A stretch of 64,000 nt of DNA, from positions 2,046,001-2,110,000 of the forward strand of contig BPQB01000001.1 in assembly GCA_019973155.2 (NCBI GenBank), written 5' to 3'. Below the pieces are notes generated by a model. The model was not told the origin of the DNA and did not search any database. It saw only the letters and a program-made list of their open reading frames with translations. How positions within the stretch are numbered: the stretch's first letter is position 1; each line of letters opens with the position of its first letter. The stretch is from Phanerochaete sordida. Lineage: Eukaryota; Basidiomycota; Agaricomycetes; Polyporales; Phanerochaetaceae. Below, one piece after another: positions 43,806-56,040 of this stretch. Position numbers and translations under genes: made by a program.

Positions 43806-46327
43806 ATGAGCGACGAGCAGATGCTCAAGAGATGGGACTCGATCGGCCGTGTCAGTCTCGACGCTGCGTCCACCGCGACCAGCCTGGGGTTTTCTGCTGC
43901 GAAGCACGGCACAAAGCTTGGGGTGCGTGCATTATCAACTTGTTACCGTTCGGAAAGGCTCACCTTGCTGTCTACTCCCCAGTTTGGCATAACTCGCGGG
44001 ATAGCCTCGTCAATAGCGAGTCTCACCGGTGCTGCTGTTGACCACGCCGTATTTGGAGGCAGCATTGGAGCAGGAAAAGCAGCGGGCACCGTTGTGTCGA
44101 CGGCCATATCAGCTCTTGAAGCCCTCACCCTCGCTCCAATCCTTATCGGGGAATCCATAGCCTCGACTACCCTCGTTGCTGCGCATTCGTCCTTAACCGT
44201 CTTGCAAGCGGTCTTCCCCGGGAGCGACGAAGCGAGCTTCTCCCTCACCAGCTTCGTGTCCCTTGTCAGGCGAGAATGGAAGGAAGACATGAACGACTAC
44301 GACGCGCCGGAGACGCGTCATGGTATCAGCGAGATTATGAAGGCTTTGGTGGCGTGGGCTGCCCTCCAGGGAATCACAAGCGAGTGGCAGGAGAAGAAGT
44401 GGTTCAGGTATCTGAAGGAACTCCCAGTCCATGACGAAGTTCCTTCCGCTCCTGGCTCGACTGTGCCCGCAACGGCCTCCCAAGTCCACATCACGGCCGA
44501 CGTTGTGTATCCCAGCAACTCCGGGCAGATAATAACCGCGGACATCGGCGACGCCACATCCCCAGGCTTTAACAAGCCAACCTCTGCAGAGCCAGAATCG
44601 TTGGCCTCTTTCAAGTTGAAGCTACGACGATACTCCAAGCTGGTATTAGCAGGATACGGCGGCGCAAGTCTCATATTCTTCGGCGTCCCTCCCATCCCGA
44701 CCTCCAGCAAAGCTCAAGCGGACGAAGAGAGGAAGCTGGCCATAGCCGTGGGCTCCTCTGAGGTTGAGGCTTCGGGCGGCTCAATACAGCTGACTTCAGC
44801 GGAGAGACAAGAACTAGAGTCAAAGCCAGGAGGCTCCAAGTATTCCTGGTGGGACGTACTCCGCGGAAAGCACGACAAGGATATCCTCCTGCACTACGCT
44901 CAGAGCAGTCATCAAGTGCCAGAGGGATCTGAACAGGTAGCGTGCCATCGAAAAGCGGATTATGCTGTAATTCTGACTCTTTCTGTTGTCAGGCTCAACT
45001 TCCTGCGACTCCACCGGCGGAAGTCTCATCGATACTTGGGGGCAGTACCAGCCTGATGCCTCGTTTCTGGGTGCTCACCGACCACTCTCGCCAAGAGATC
45101 GTCCTCGTCCTACGAGGCACGATGAGTTTGAACGAGCTCGCCGTCGATCTCACCTGCGACCCGGCCGAATTTACCATACGCAGGCCGAAAAGCAAGGCGA
45201 GGGAATCCATGGACGAGCAGGAGGTCCTTGACAATTTCGACGAAGAGCTGGACACGATTCCGGGTTCCTTCCCGATCGACTTGTCGACACCTCCGCCATC
45301 TCCGAGCAAGAAGAGGGCAGCTGGTCCGCGATCTCCGACCGAACACGATACGTACGAGGTGCACGGGGGCATGCTCAAGATGGCCCGGGCTATGGGTGGC
45401 AGAGGCAAGCCCGTCCATGCGGCTGTCAAACATGCCCTAAAGCAGAACGAGGGTTACAGTGAGTGCACGACCTCGTCTCTGATGAAGAAAACTAATCCTG
45501 GAGACAGGCTTGGCTATATGCGGACACAGTCTCGGCGCCGGGGTAGCTGGGATCCTAGCTTTGGTGCGCACCGCCCGCAGACGGCCTCATTGAACAGCAA
45601 CTGACCGGTCTCTTCACTAGATGTGGGCAGATCCGCGCACCTGCCTGACCCACCGCGCGTCCGGGCTGCCCACGAACCGGCGCGTCGCGGCGTATTGCTA
45701 CGCCCCGCCGTGTCTGGTCTCCGCGCCGCTGTCGCGACTCGCGGCGTCCGCGGGGCTCATCACCTCGTTCGTGTACTCGCACGACGTCGTGTCGCGGCTC
45801 TCGCTCGGGTCTGTGCGCGATCTGCGCCGCGCGGCCGCGTGGCTGTCCCATGCGGAGAAGGAAGGGCGCGGGGAAGGGTATGGTGGCGTGACGGGGCGCG
45901 CCCTCAAAGCGAAGACGGGGTTCGGCAAGGGCGATGATCCCGAGTGGGTGCGTACTGCTCACCTGTTTTGATAGCCGTATGTGACCCTGAACCTTTCTCT
46001 AGTTTTTGGCTATGCGCAAGACGCTTGAAGCCAACATGCGTATGGCACATTTATTCCCTCCAGGCCGGGTGCTATGGGCGATCCGCGACGGAGACCTTGA
46101 TCCGTCTCATCGTCTCGCAACAAGCTCGACAGAGCGAGGAGGCGAGAAAGTTCGCCTATTCGAAGTTGAGGATGTCGAACAGGTCTTTAACCAGATCGTG
46201 TTCGCGAAGGATATGCTCAGGTGTGTCTTGACAGCATTGAATACCATGCCGATGCTGATCATGACCCTCTGTGTCTAGCTCCCACCTGCCACATCAATAC
46301 GACAGAGTGTTGCACGAGCTACTTTGA
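43806..46327 (+). CDS. Class 3 lipase (sn1-specific diacylglycerol lipase-like)
   Basis: Seven exons: 43806-43922, 43983-44936, 44993-45458, 45508-45563, 45621-45947, 46003-46220, 46279-46327; 728 residues. The N-terminal half has hydrophobic Ala/Gly/Ser-rich helices (FGITRGIASSIASLTGAAVD, LEALTLAPILIGESIASTTL) that probably associate with membranes. The alpha/beta-hydrolase part has RFWVLTDHSRQEIVLVLRGT, the nucleophile elbow ICGHSLGAGVAGILAL (Ser at about residue 520), a conserved Asp in SFVYSHDVVSRLS and a terminal His in SSHLPHQYDRVLHELL, so the Ser-Asp-His triad is present. A Ser/Pro-rich insert (STPPPSPSKKRAAGPRSP) lies before the elbow. It likely hydrolyses diacylglycerol or other acylglycerols. 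The first intron (60 nt) is stop-free and a multiple of three. Substrate is inferred. Confidence 0.9.
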
Positions 46328-46643
46328 GGATCGTTTGATCATATCTGGTTTTCAATTCCCTTGTTCCGAAGCAGGTTTCGAGCGACCGACGTCAATGGAT
46401 TATACCAACTTCTGCAGTGTATCGCGAATATTACTCTGACCAAAGAAGCAATGTAATATACCCTCACCAGGAGTGAGAAGAGAAACCTACACCACATAAT
46501 GAGTCAAATCTACAAGCGGACAACATGCACAGCGCAGACCACTCGAGAGCAACGATAGAAGGACACAAGCACAGACAAGGAAGCATGAAACAGTCGTGAC
46601 TCATTAAAATGCGTTAGGACTAGGGTATCCCAGGACCGCACGC
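46328..46643. other. Convergent intergenic region
   Basis: About 0.3 kb between the lipase and phosphoesterase-like 3' ends, locally AT-rich; no coding signal. Confidence 0.5.
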
Positions 46644-48898
46644 TCACTCGGCTGTAGCGGGAGCGGGTCCCCCCTCGCCGTTTGCCCTGGGGTGTCCCCG
46701 CGTCAGGCCCGCCGCCGCGAAGCCGCGTGCAGCGAAACCGCCACGGCCACCGCGACCGCGAGGTCCGAACGGCCCGCCACGGAAAGTGGGGTTCTCCGCG
46801 GCCCTCGTCTCTCTGTCTGTCGCCTGCTTGACTTCGGGCACAGAGTCATTGAGTTTCTGTGCCGATGTCAGTACTAGCGCAACCTTCCCGAGCTGTCTGC
46901 ACCAACCTCAGCGTGCTTATCGAGGCCGGCCTTCATCGCCTCTTCGTCGCCGAACTCGACGTAGGCCATTCTGAACTGCTTGCCCTGGAAGTTGTTGGGG
47001 TACGTTACGCGAATGATCTGGCGTTACTGGTCAGTCTTTTATTTACATCTCGAAGATGATTCGGAGTACGCACCCCTTCTTTCGCCTCGCCGAAGAAGTC
47101 GCGGATCTCATGCTCTTGAGCCGGAGTCTGGAGGCGCATGAAGATCGTCCACGGATTCCTCTGCGGACGTCTGCTTGTCGGCGTGCGCGCACCAGTGCTC
47201 TCGGTCGCGGGCGAGAGCACGCCGTCGTCCCTCTTAAAGTCGCCCACATCTGGGGTGTTCTTGCCCGACTTCACCAACTCCCTAGGACTGCCGACCTCAG
47301 CGTCCAGCACAGGGCTGGCCTGCCCGCTGCCTTCATCGTCCTTTCCCTCCCTGTCCGCGCGCTCCTGCTGCTTCCTCTCCTTCTTCCGCTCGCGTTTCGC
47401 GCGCTCTTTCTCCAGCCGTTCTGCGGACTTGTCTGACGCGCCGTTCACCTTGTTCGGCGTTTCCCGACCTGAGCCAGGCGGTGGCGTCGTCGGTTTCGAC
47501 TTTGCGCCGGCTGCAGCAAGGTGCGGCGGCAAGGGCTTGTCAGAAGTCGTAGGAGTTGTACCAGCACCAGTGCTCGCGCCCTTCGGCGTGCCGGTAGCCA
47601 TGACGTGGGGGAGAGGTGTCGAAGTGGTATTAGGTGTGGGCTCTACCGTCGAGGGAGTGACAGTCTTGCGGTACGCATAGTTGAAGCCCTGGCTCTTGAG
47701 CTCTGCGGAGACGCGACCATCGCGGATGTCGAGCACCAGCGCGCCGTACGCCGCGTCACACAAGTTCCAGTTCCAGCAGTTCTTCCAGGCGGGCTCTTCA
47801 CCAGGTATGTGCCCGTTCGGCTGAGGTTGGTTCGGGGGTGGGGGTATGCGTTCAATGACAGACAGTGCCTTGTCGAGCAGAACGCGCTGGTTCTCGTCAA
47901 TGACATTGTCGACTTGGGCCTTGACGCTGTCCCAGACTTTCTCGAAGCCTTCCTTTCCGACAAGGAGTTTACGGCGGAAACCCTCGAAGTCACCTTGCAC
48001 ACTGAACTCGTTATATGAAGAAGCGTACCGGAAGTGAAGGCCAGCAGAAATGGTCAAGTCGGCCTTCAAAACAAGCGCGAGCTGCGCCATGATTCCTTCC
48101 CGACCTGGGCTGGCATGCGTGACAAGCAAGCGCGTCTCCGTCGGATCGTAGACTCGTTGCGCAGTATCAACGAGCTCTCCGATCTGAAGGGCAGTCGTCC
48201 ACATGGTGCCCTGACCGCCAGCGATGGTCGCCTGACCGTCGCCGTTGTCAAACATCTTGTGTGGCACGAGAGCCCCTCCAAGACCTAGCAAGCGCAGCTT
48301 CACGCCGCCGAGGTCGAGGGCACGCGTCGTAGCCTCGTCAAGGACGTGAAGGTTGTCGACAGCGTATGCCCCAGAGCGGAATTTTTCGATAACAGTCACG
48401 TCTTCGCATGCACCCCAGACCGTGTAAACCGGTATTTGCAGCTTGATCTGTCCTGAGAGGAGCAGAGGGAACTCGGAGAGGAGCGAGATGTTCACCGTCG
48501 ATCGTATGACCGATGGGGGGTTCTCGGGTGCAAGAAGGTGCGTGCGTTGGGCGGAGGGTATGAGTGGCGAGTACATCGTGAGGTGACGGAGTGTCCTGTC
48601 ATTGATGCGGTCGAGACTCGATGCCTCTGCCAGAGCTGTTCAGGCAATGTAGCAAGCGTTACAGGACAAGCTGCGCACCAAAGAAGCCAAAGTCTCCGGT
48701 GTGTATGACAGCACACGCGTTGGCCTCTCGAGCGAGGTCATTCAACGCGGAGAGCCGTCCACGAATGTCTGCAATGCATAGCAAGCGGCCCTGCGCAGTA
48801 TCGAAGACCTTGGTCTGGGTGTTGACCTGGTGCAGGGAGCTGGGATTGGGAGAGGCAGCAGGTCGGGTTGAGGTGCTTGCAGGACGAGACGATTGCAT
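46644..48898 (-). CDS. Fungal DUF2433 phosphoesterase-like protein with C-terminal RRM-like and RGG regions
   Basis: Four exons: 48898-48679, 48635-47074, 47017-46907, 46856-46644; 701 residues. The N-terminal ~300 residues resemble the calcineurin-like fold of the fungal DUF2433 family: LLCIADIRGRLSALNDL, VIHTGDFGFF, PVYTVWGACEDVTVIEKF, LRLLGLGGALV and LLVTHASPGREG. Typical metal ligands are changed: DIR instead of DxH, GDFGF instead of GDxxD, and GACED instead of GNHE. It may therefore be non-catalytic or use another chemistry. A charged Lys/Arg/Glu coiled coil follows. Then comes an RRM-like unit split by introns (NPWTIFMRLQTP ... FRMAYVEFGDEEAM) and a Gly/Arg-rich tail (GPRGRGGRGGFAARGF). 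An RNA-binding or regulatory role is inferred. It shares a 379-bp promoter region with MED13. Confidence 0.82.
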
Positions 48899-49277
48899 TT
48901 TTGACGGTCGCAGAGAGAGAGAAAGAGGCCGGCGAGCTCAGATCACGGACAACAGCCCTCAGCAGACCAGATGATGCGTGACGATGCGCGTGACTCGCTT
49001 GAAACATTCGTCACGGAGGTCACGCCTACGTTCGCCGGGCGTCTGTGTGCTGCTCGGCGTGCGGCTCGGGCGACTGTGCTAGCTCAGCCTGCCGCGGGTT
49101 CCCTCCGCTCTTGCACCTAAACTACCACTCGAAATATGCTTGCACGATAACACGGCTTTCCTCGCTCTCTCCTGCACCTTCTCCGCGCGTGCGTGGTTCC
49201 CGCTCGGAACAAGTCTCGAGCCACCTTGACGTCTTCCCATGCCGTAACAGAATTCCGTGCTTTGACTCTGGTCTACG
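48899..49277. promoter_or_regulatory. Bidirectional promoter region (DUF2433 gene / MED13)
   Basis: 379 bp between divergent start codons must contain both promoters. No TATA box or repeat stands out. Confidence 0.5.
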
Positions 49278-52200
49278 ATGAAGCCGGCCCTGCAGTCTCC
49301 AGACAGCACTGGTCTCGCAGCACTCTCCCAACACCCGCAACGAGTTTCTCTACACTCCCCGATACTCGCCTCAGCCATCGACCTTCTTCCCAATCCCCTG
49401 ATATCCTGCTCCCTCTTCATCGCCACACAGCTGTCCGGCCCTGCCGAACAGCTGACGACCGTCGAGAACGCCAGGAGACGCTTGGTTTCGGAATATGCGT
49501 GTATTCCCGTTGGCGAGTCTCTGCTGCCCGTCGTTCATGCCACAGAAGAGCGTGTCGCGTTGTATGTATTCGCTCTGGGCTCTGCCTCGAATACATCAGC
49601 AGCGCAGATGGCGTTGTCCGGTTTACAACTCGACGGCCTTGAACGTGAGTCCAATCATCTTCATCATCATACATTTACCGTGTGCTGCCATATCGGCAGC
49701 TTGGAGCGAGCCAAACACGTCTTCCCTCTTGTTGACGGTGCTCGTATGCGGGAGCACTGCTCTTGACATTATACAATTCATACTCCCTTTTCCTACATTG
49801 ATGGGCTTCAGCGATACGGACGCCCGTAATGTCGCAATTAGGGCCTGTGAATCGCAAGCGCTGCGGTGGACTGAGTGTGTGTAGCAGATACTCATGCTTG
49901 TGTTCTTTCCAGAATCCGACACATATACATTCACCCCAGATGGCGTATACCCATGTTCACTATCCTGCGCCTCGCAGTTGGTCCCTTGTCATGCCTGTCT
50001 TCGACAAAGAGAGGTGTCTTCACCAGCAACTTCCATATCTCTGCCTTCTCCAGTCTGCAGTGTCCCACGACAGCCTCTTCGACTCACGTTGGCTCACTTC
50101 ATTGAAGCCGTCAGAGATAAGGTTCTCGACCATATAGCTCGTTCTTCAGTATCGAAGAGATGGATTGGTCGACTACAAGGCGGCTTCCTATTGAGCCCAC
50201 TTTCTCCGACGGATACCAGCGAGTGGGGCACTGGATGGGAACACTTTGGTCGGCAGCGGCCTTTCATGTATTGCGAGCTGCAAGTTAGCTTGACGCAAGC
50301 ACGACTTCTCATACATCCAATCCTGCGAAGTACTCAGTACTTCCCGCTCGCGACGTCGCTCCCTCTTCCCACTGGGACTCCCATCGTGCTCTTGCCTCAC
50401 GGCATCCCCGCCTTCTATCTGAACACGTACTCGGGTGCTGTGGGAAACCTGACGAGTCAGTTTGATGAAGCCCTCACCGGCCTTGGTGCCGGCAACTGGA
50501 AGAAGACAACACTTGACGAACCGACAGACTGTCCGTGCTACCTGATCGCATGGGTCTCAGTCCAGAACAAGCAAGGCGAGGAAAAAGGTCTTCCTGTGAT
50601 CTGGCCTGTCGCGCTCTCGGTCCTTCCAGGAGGTTTGTGTCCTCTAGCTCGTCACAAACTACCTTGTTTGCCAGACTTGCCGCCACAACTACTCGCTTCA
50701 CCGCCCGCGATGCCTGTGCAGGCACCGCCCATCAATCTACCATTCAGTGCGCTCAATTTGTCCCCGGCATCGACACCCACCACCAGCGATATTGCTCCCT
50801 CCCCCAGAACAACGAACAGAGAGCAGCTATCTGCTACCTCTCGAAGGCCCCGCCATTATCCCTCTAATCGTCCCTCAGCGTTTGATTCCTTGAGGGCGTT
50901 CCGCTCCTTGTCCATCGGGGGCAAGAACACCCGTGTCGTCGCATACAACGTCAGCGTATATGTGGATTCTGTCGCGAAAGAAAGGGAGAGGGAACGGGAA
51001 CGGTTGAAACGCGAGCGTGAAGGCAGCTCATCAAGAATTTCCGCCAGTCCTCAGAAACTCGAGTCTTCTCAGTCGCCAGCCGTTCATTTTGGACAAGAAC
51101 AAGGGCCAGCGCCGGCACAATATAAGCAGGCTTCCCCATATTCTGCTTCGGATCAGGTAGCAGCGAATCGTGAAGAGCAGCCAGCTGCGTTCCCGTCATG
51201 GGATACGATGGCACACGACAGCATAGGTCACATGGGCGGATCCCTGCCACCAGTGGACGTTGCGCCTCCTCAGACTCTGTCTACTGGAACGGTCTCCGCG
51301 GATGTAGCCGACATGCTATCGGAGACTGGTGGATTGCCTGGCGGTGAAGTGCCGATGACTGTCGATGGCGATGCGTTCAACGAGTTCGACGCGACTTGGG
51401 CTCAGTCTGGGACTGATATCATGGACATGGACATGTCTCTGGACCAGTACAACTTCGCCATGGACATGTCTGGGGCGAACAACAACGAATCAGCCAATCT
51501 CAACGTGGACGATGGCTTTGGGTTGTTTACCGATGACGACTTCGATTTTTTCGATCGCCCTCAGCCAAGCAGCGGCCATCCTTCGCGGCAGCCGCTCCCG
51601 CTGCCTGTAGCATCGAATCCTAGTGCGTCAACGGCGGTTTCGCTCAACGGGCCGCAAACTTCGGGACCAGGTCCCCCAACGTTGTTTGGTGGCGATCACC
51701 CAGTACCATGGACAGCTCACATTGGACTCGAAGGTCTGACACCTCACTCGCTCCCCGCTTCCACTCCCGGTCTCCCACTCGCGCCAGACCTCGTACCGTC
51801 AACACCTCAGCAGACGCCGTCCACGCAATCGGGCCCAGCCACTCCGGCGGTTCTGCTAGACCATCATATTCATGCTCGACGCAACTCCACGAGCAGCCAA
51901 GGATCCATTGGTTTTGATCCTATACCTTTCTCACCAGCTCATAAGGCAACGGATGGCAAGTACTCGGTCGGCAAATTTGCCCTACCAACGCCGCCACCAG
52001 ACGACGTGGAGCGCGTCTGGCCCTTGCCCAGGGGAGTGCAGGACCCGCCCGCGATACCCGTAGGCTGGCGATTCAGCTACGGCTCTGCCACGGATCCGCG
52101 AATCGCTATTGTACGCCGCCTTGTCGGTGCGAAGCGCAAGCGACAGGGCGAAGACGAGAACGGTCGGAACGAACGAATGGTTCCCTCGTGGATGCACGAG

Positions 52201-54549
52201 CGTGAGGAATGGGCGAGCTCTCCGCCAAGCCAAGACAGCCTCGAGGGCGACTCCAAGACAGACTCTGATCAGGATGCTGACGAGGATGCAGAGGATGAGG
52301 AGCCCAATTCCTCGACCCCTTCGCGTTCTTTCACTCCTCCACTGTCGAATCTCCCCCTCGGACCTAGTTTAGTCGCAACATCTTTCCACCACAGCTTCTT
52401 GCTTCCGTTGAGCTCCCCCCTCCGCCCTCCAGGAGCTGCTGCTATTCACGGCACGCCTGATGCTGGCTTGGGTCCTATATCTGTGCCCACACCGGTGTCT
52501 CCGGCCGCGACGCTAGGCACTGCGTCAGAACGCGCGAAGACTCTCGAAAGTGCCGCCCAATTTTTGGTCAACGAGCTCGTGGAGAATCCGGTGTGGGCGG
52601 ACGCATGGCGGGCTAACCTTGGTGCCCAGTTGTCGTCGTCACCTGAGCCCGATATCTGGCCTGACGATATCCGCCTCGTGACGACCCTGCTCAAGGCTAT
52701 CCCAGGTTTGCGCTCTGACCTCGAGCTTAGGGAGGCGTACCATCTGGGTGAGTCACAGCGCTCTGGATGTGCTCTGTCTTGGCTAAGTATTCTTCGTTAC
52801 AGACGCAGATCCCGGCTTCCGCGAGATTGACCCTCCTATGCTCGTGGTAGGGAAAACGGACGCGCTTCTGCAAGTCCTGCCGTCCGCTTTGCGGTTCTGG
52901 GAAAAGCTGGGTCTCAGACCGCGCGGTGGCAGCAAAGATGTGAAGGCTTTCCTGTTTTTCGAAGCTTCGGATGATGCTCGAGAAGCCGAATTGGACAATT
53001 GGCTCGAGGTATTGGGAAAAACCTACGCGGTGCGTAGCTCATGGGCGGCATTATCAAACCACACAGCTGACAATGCTCCAGGCGAAACAATTCGGTACTC
53101 ACGCTCCTGGGCGAGCTGCAGGGTGTACTCGAGACGGCCTCGTACCTGTGCAGTTCGACACATTCCGGAAGACTCTTGGTATGGACACTTTGTCGTCATG
53201 TACGGATGTTCGCTGACGTGTCATCAGTGTCGTTCGTCCAAGGTCTTCCGGACTTGGGGACTCCGGTGGTCTTCTACATTGTCGTTCCGACACACATGAT
53301 TACCCTCACCTCTGCACCTCTACGGCACATCTTCTCCGCTATGAAGCGAGCTCGGAAGGCGCATCCTGACACGTCGCTGCTTTTCCACCTGATTCCGGAG
53401 CCCCTTACCAGTAGCAACATGGAGGACCCAGCCATGCGCCACTTTGGCTTCGAAACGATAGCGGAGGCAGTGTATGACCGCATCCTTGTTCTGGTACGCC
53501 GGATGATCAGTAGGGTGCTAACAGCGGACGAGCCCCGTATGCAGGTCCTGCTCCAGGAACCTGCGTTCGCACTGGCGAGGCCATCGCTCAGGAAGCCTAC
53601 GTTCCGGCTTGAGGCTCGTGCAAGCACCCTCGACGTCGTCGACCGCTTCGCCATCCTGCATGTAGGATACCGCATATCCCCGTGTGGCAGATGGCTGCTC
53701 GTCGCATGCGTGGACCAGCGGGGTGAGATGCACGAGCTGAAAGCTTGGGTATTGCAGGCCGATGGTGCAGAGGACTTTGTTGTCGGCAACGTCTGGGCAC
53801 TGGCGGCCAATATCGCAGCAAGAGCCGACGTTGAATGGCGCCTCGTCATCACGAAGCACGGAGCTATGAGCGAGCAAGAACTGGATGGTAAGTCATATCA
53901 TTTTAGCACGAGGGCGTGGATTAAATCAGGTCCTTCAGCTTGGCGAAAGCAGTTATCGAGTGCAGAACAGACGCTACCGTCGACGCAGCCCTTGGAAGTC
54001 CTGCTACTGGTCGCTGATCACACGCGCTCTTGGACGTTCCTGCTGCCGGAGCACGTAGAGTCACCGAAACCACCAAAGTCGCCTTACCGCGTCCACAAGC
54101 AGTCGCCAGGGACTGTCTTGCACGAAATCTCCTCGACTACATTTTTGCTTCAGCGCGACTCGCCATATCCTGTCATACTTGATGCCCCAGAGCCTCTTTC
54201 CCCTCTCCATCCTTTCATCCCTGATACTGAAGGCGAAAGCGTCTCTCCGGCCTTCATCGTTCAACCTCTCGCATCGGCTACGCTAATACGAGTCCCTGCT
54301 GGCACAGACCTCGCACCTGCCTCCATGCTACATCTCCATCTATTGTACGAACACAAGATCCACTCACCCCACATGTCGTTACCGGCGGAACACGAGACCC
54401 TCAAGGATATCGCTCAAAGCTACTACGACCTTTCCATCCTCGCCAGACACAGGTGGAAGCTCCGGGCGAATCCTGTTTTGCCCTACCACCTCGCTGCTCT
54501 GGACGTCACATGCACGGCTCTGGCGTGCGACGAATCTCTCACGGACTGA
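49278..54549 (+). CDS. MED13: Mediator kinase-module subunit MED13 (Srb9)
   Basis: Six exons: 49278-49644, 49913-52747, 52803-53029, 53082-53178, 53228-53887, 53930-54549; about 1601 residues. The N-terminal domain includes SDTYTFT, PTGTPIVLLPHGIPAFYLN and LIAWVSVQNKQGEEKGLPVIWP. A long Ser/Pro-rich acidic middle contains repeated MDMDMSLDQ-like residues and KFALPTPPPDDVERVWPLPRG. The PIWI-like/MID part begins PPMLVVGKTDALLQVLPSAL and WEKLGLRP. The C-terminal domain has VVFYIVVPTHM, RPSLRKPTFRL, LHVGYRISPCGRWLLVACVD, EDFVVGNVWALAANI, WRLVITKHGAMSEQELD and HRWKLRANPVLPYHL. MED13 links the CDK8 kinase module to core Mediator in the nucleus. The 268-nt first intron is long and may hide a small exon; the 42-nt intron at 53888-53929 is in frame and could be retained. 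Confidence 0.9.
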
Positions 54550-55333
54550 ACTTCTCTACACATCATCGACCATCATCTGTCTGCTTGGATCCACGGCGCG
54601 GTTACTCCATCCCATTGTACAACCACCCTCCACATCCCCGCTTCGCATTCGACCATCCATCCGATACCTTATCCACGTCATGTTCACGCATCGTCCACCT
54701 TCGCATCTGCACTGCTCATCGTATACCTACTCCTGTAATGTAGTAAACTAATGCAACCACTAGAGCATTCAAATCGCTATCGGTTCCACATCGTTGACTA
54801 CCTGTCCTCTGCGCTAGGAGGCAACACGAGTGCCGTCAGCCAAAGTTGAACGTTGACCTGTCAATGAAATTCGACAAGAAGACACGCCGTAACGTCGATC
54901 CTCGCGGTAGGAGGCTACCAACAACCGGCAGTTGCACCCCTCCTAGTAGCGTCATTGCGCCACATAGAGTACAGGGGGCCAGTGGCCTCGATGAGCGAGA
55001 AGATGCGAGGTGCGCAAGTCATGGCCTGACATCGCTGCAGAGCTCTACAGCTTGCATGTTTGCTCGACCGCTGCTGGACCGTTCACAGAACTAGCTGCAG
55101 CTTGTGCATTTCAGAGGCCTGTCACACGTCTGGCCCGCGCAGACTAGCATTATAATCTTCATCGGTGCCGGCCGTGCAGCGGTGCTTCTCGTGTCGCTCC
55201 TACTTGCGCGCTCGCATGCTGGGTTCCAGATAAAAAATAGGATAGCGAATTGTCACAGCTAGATAGGATAGCAAACGGGATTACTGTACACAGAGAAGAA
55301 TATGCAGAAGGAGACAATACGCAGAGAGGTCCG
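54550..55333. other. Convergent intergenic region
   Basis: About 0.78 kb between the MED13 and SPT4 3' ends; no coding signal, repeat or RNA gene recognised. Confidence 0.5.
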
Positions 55334-55822
55334 TTAATCCATGTCCGTCTGGTCCCTTGGCCGGTACTTGATACCTCGGCTCTCAAGCTCAGCTTCGACG
55401 TCTTCTGGAACACGGCCCTTCACCCGGACGGCGTACATCCCCCGGACGTATTTTGCTGGGGGGCAGCACGTCAGCATCGACGGGGTGCGTGCAGGTGTGG
55501 ACGGACGTACACGTTCTTTGCCACCGCGCGACCCAGCTCTCGTCTGGGTTGATGACCGCAATCACGCCGTCGAAGTGCGTCGTCGTGCACGACTGTATCC
55601 GGTCCGGCGCGCCCCTCAGCTGCACCCACCGCGGTCTTGCATGAGCCAGGGCATCCCGCGGAGTGCAGCGGCACGCACCTGCATGACCTCCTCGCAGTTC
55701 GGGCACCCGTTCCGGCGGAAGTCAGCGGGGGTCTGGATGAGCGAGCACAGCAGGCACGCGCGCAGCGCCTTCGCGCGCGGCTGCGGCGGGATCAGTGCTT
55801 GGGGGCCTTGCTGCTGCGACAT
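55334..55822 (-). CDS. SPT4: Transcription elongation factor SPT4
   Basis: Three exons: 55822-55679, 55619-55511, 55455-55334; 124 residues. The zinc finger has the family spacing CLLC ... CPNC (ACLLCSLIQTPADFRRNGCP). It is followed by IQSCTTTHFDGVIAVINPDE, SWVARWQR and the NGN-contact strand KYVRGMYAVRVKGRVPEDV. The C-terminus is GIKYRPRDQTDMD. Spt4 pairs with Spt5 (DSIF) on RNA polymerase II to promote processive elongation in the nucleus. The second splice uses donor ACGT|GTACGT, which gives WQRTSKYVRG in phase. The ATG was chosen because it precedes a short Gln/Pro leader directly before the finger. Confidence 0.94.
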
Positions 55823-56040
55823 CGTTGCGGACAGAGGAGAACAGAGAAGATGGGGTTTGGTAGAGGTACAAAGCAGATGTTCACCGAAGCTGCGACCGAG
55901 GAGCGCTTGGGCGGCTAATGCGCGCCCGACAAGTCCCGTTTCGGGTGTTGTCGCGCGTAAATAATTTCTGGCAGACCGAATGCGTCACTACGCCCGTTAC
56001 AGCGTACCGTACCGCCTGCAGCTGCATATTCACTTTCACC
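55823..56040. promoter_or_regulatory. Compact bidirectional promoter region (SPT4 / BIG1-like)
   Basis: 218 bp lie between the divergent start codons. No distinct TATA box was seen. Confidence 0.5.
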
